Shown here one piece after another: positions 24,676-25,291 of a stretch of DNA of 25,291 nucleotides. Origin of the DNA: an uncultured bacterium (GTDB lineage: Bacteria > Vulcanimicrobiota > Xenobia > Xenobiales > Xenobiaceae); the NCBI GenBank assembly GCA_934636825.1, contig CAKUBG010000033.1, positions 1 through 25,291 of the forward strand. The letters are read 5' to 3'. Every line of letters starts with the position of its first letter. The first letter of the stretch is position 1. The notes below the pieces were generated by a model that saw only the letters and a program-made list of their open reading frames with translations, did not search any database and had not been told where the DNA came from. The translations under genes and the position numbers were made by a program.

Positions 24676-25017
24676 ATGAATATTACCCAATTTTTAGATC
24701 AATACGAGCTACATGATAGTTTGCTTGAATTTGTAAGTTACAATGCCGAAAAAGAAAAGCTAGAGTTAAAAATAAATTTTTGTTACTGGATGCAAAGCGA
24801 TTATGATAATTTGTCTCCAGAAACAGGCTTAGTCTTAGTGAAATTTTATGGTGTAACTGAATATTCAGGCCTTATTGGAAATACTGATGATTTCAGTATT
24901 TTAGAGTTAAAATTAGACAAAGATAGCTCTATTATCATATCTGTTCTAGATGATGATAAAAATGAATTTTTCAGCTTAAGTTTCAAAGCTAAGTGTGTAG
25001 AAATTTGCAAGTTGTAG
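24676..25017 (+). CDS. Small hypothetical protein with an N-terminal LHDS motif
   Basis: A 113-residue acidic, soluble protein of no family I can name. It begins MNITQFLDQYELHDSLLEFVS and alternates predicted beta strands (KLELKINFCYWMQ, GLVLVKFYGVTEY, ILELKLDKDSSIIISVLDD, EFFSLSFKAKCVEI). The ELHDS plus a later INFCYWMQ pattern is one I recall from small uncharacterised, sometimes immunity-like, proteins of other bacteria; that is a memory, not a match. It starts 9 nt after the exonuclease stop and ends before a strong terminator, so the two are probably cotranscribed. It is visibly more AT-rich than the left of the window. The ribosome binding site is weak, consistent with coupling. Confidence 0.75.
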   Translation: MNITQFLDQYELHDSLLEFVSYNAEKEKLELKINFCYWMQSDYDNLSPETGLVLVKFYGVTEYSGLIGNTDDFSILELKLDKDSSIIISVLDDDKNEFFSLSFKAKCVEICKL

Positions 25018-25031
25018 TAAAATAAATAACT

Positions 25032-25075
25032 AAAAAAGCTGTCCGTACTAAATTTTGTGTGCGGGCAGCTTTTTT
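25032..25075 (+). terminator. Rho-independent terminator after the exonuclease/hypothetical pair
   Basis: A 17-bp stem including two G-T pairs (25032-25048 with 25059-25075), a 10-nt loop and flanking A and T runs. The A and T runs make it potentially active in both directions. It separates the gene pair from the insertion element to the right. Confidence 0.9.
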
Positions 25076-25088
25076 ATAAAATACTCAG

Positions 25089-25126
25089 CCATTCATCCCA
25101 CGGTCTTTAGACCGTGGGATGAATGG
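25089..25126. repeat. Perfect 18-bp inverted repeat at the left end of an IS200/IS605-type element
   Basis: Two perfectly complementary 18-base arms (25089-25106 and 25109-25126) flank a TT loop; the core is CCCACGGTCTTTAGACCGTGGG. Hairpins of this form, with TTTAG at the tip, are the subterminal structures recognised by TnpA transposases of IS200/IS605 elements (family knowledge). It lies 115 nt before the TnpB start. Confidence 0.75.
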
Positions 25127-25241
25127 CGTCAATTTTGGACGAAATACACCTCACTGTAATACAATGTTCTGGTAAAATATATGGTACTATTAATGCACGG
25201 GTAATCTTTGCTTTCTAAATCTATAGAAAGGAGAAAATCAC

Positions 25242-25291
25242 ATGTATCTTACTGTAAAGCAACAGATAAAACATCTGTCTAAGGAAGACTA
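25242..25291 (+). CDS. tnpB: TnpB RNA-guided nuclease/transposase accessory, 5' fragment
   Basis: Only the first 16-17 codons are inside the window: MYLTVKQQIKHLSKEDY. This is the characteristic N-terminus of a large group of IS200/IS605 OrfB (TnpB) proteins. The ATG has AAGGAG 8 nt upstream (25228-25233). TnpB is an RNA-guided DNA nuclease whose guide RNA comes from the element's right end (family knowledge). Whether this copy is intact cannot be judged here. Confidence 0.75.
   Translation, partial: MYLTVKQQIKHLSKED

Larger units (their letters stand above)
25089..25291 (+). mobile_element. IS200/IS605-family element, left part (runs off the window)
   Basis: Subterminal hairpin followed by a tnpB start, with no tnpA between them, so this may be a TnpB-only (IS1341-group) element moved in trans. 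The exact left tip cannot be set because single-strand cleavage sites are short; it is probably a little left of the hairpin. The right end is outside the window. The element sits directly after a terminator, a harmless insertion point. Confidence 0.7.

Overview
The window looks like a chromosomal segment from an uncultivated, probably anaerobic bacterium. Genes are densely packed, with Shine-Dalgarno sites, intrinsic terminators, several exported proteins and an IS200/IS605-type end at the right edge. I cannot assign a phylum from sequence alone. No rRNA, tRNA or CRISPR array was seen, and no gene-free gap exceeds about 260 bases.

Left two thirds (1-17.8 kb, minus strand): the main feature is a three-gene polyunsaturated fatty acid (PUFA) synthase-like operon, transcribed right to left. 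The order is pfaD (enoyl reductase), pfaA (KS-MAT-4xACP-KR-DH), then a very large pfaC-type protein (KS-CLF-AT-DH-DH) that also carries the acyltransferase which is a separate PfaB in marine gammaproteobacteria. This order and domain layout match the myxobacterial pfa1-pfa2-pfa3 type, but without the terminal acylglycerolphosphate acyltransferase domain. A promoter with a perfect TTGACA -35 box, a structured leader and a terminator after pfaC frame the operon. PfaA would carry the growing chain on its four ACPs, the KS/CLF pair would condense malonyl units, KR and the FabA-type DH domains would process the beta carbon, and PfaD would reduce selected double bonds. The lipid made is unknown. No phosphopantetheinyl transferase (PfaE) is in the window. 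Downstream, beyond the terminator, is a Gly/Pro/His-rich protein with a glycine-zipper core.

Right third (18-25 kb, plus strand): a divergent unknown gene; an exported endonuclease/exonuclease/phosphatase-fold protein; an exported HEXXH putative metallopeptidase; a compact operon of a sensor-less ModE-like regulator, an ECF S-component-like membrane protein and a probable lipoprotein nitroreductase; a standalone 5'-3' exonuclease of the DNA polymerase I N-domain family; a small unknown protein; and the left end and first codons of a TnpB-type gene cut by the window edge.

The lipid operon is the most notable system. The leader of pfaD, the promoter/terminator overlap before the exonuclease gene and the ModE-S component-nitroreductase set are secondary points of interest.
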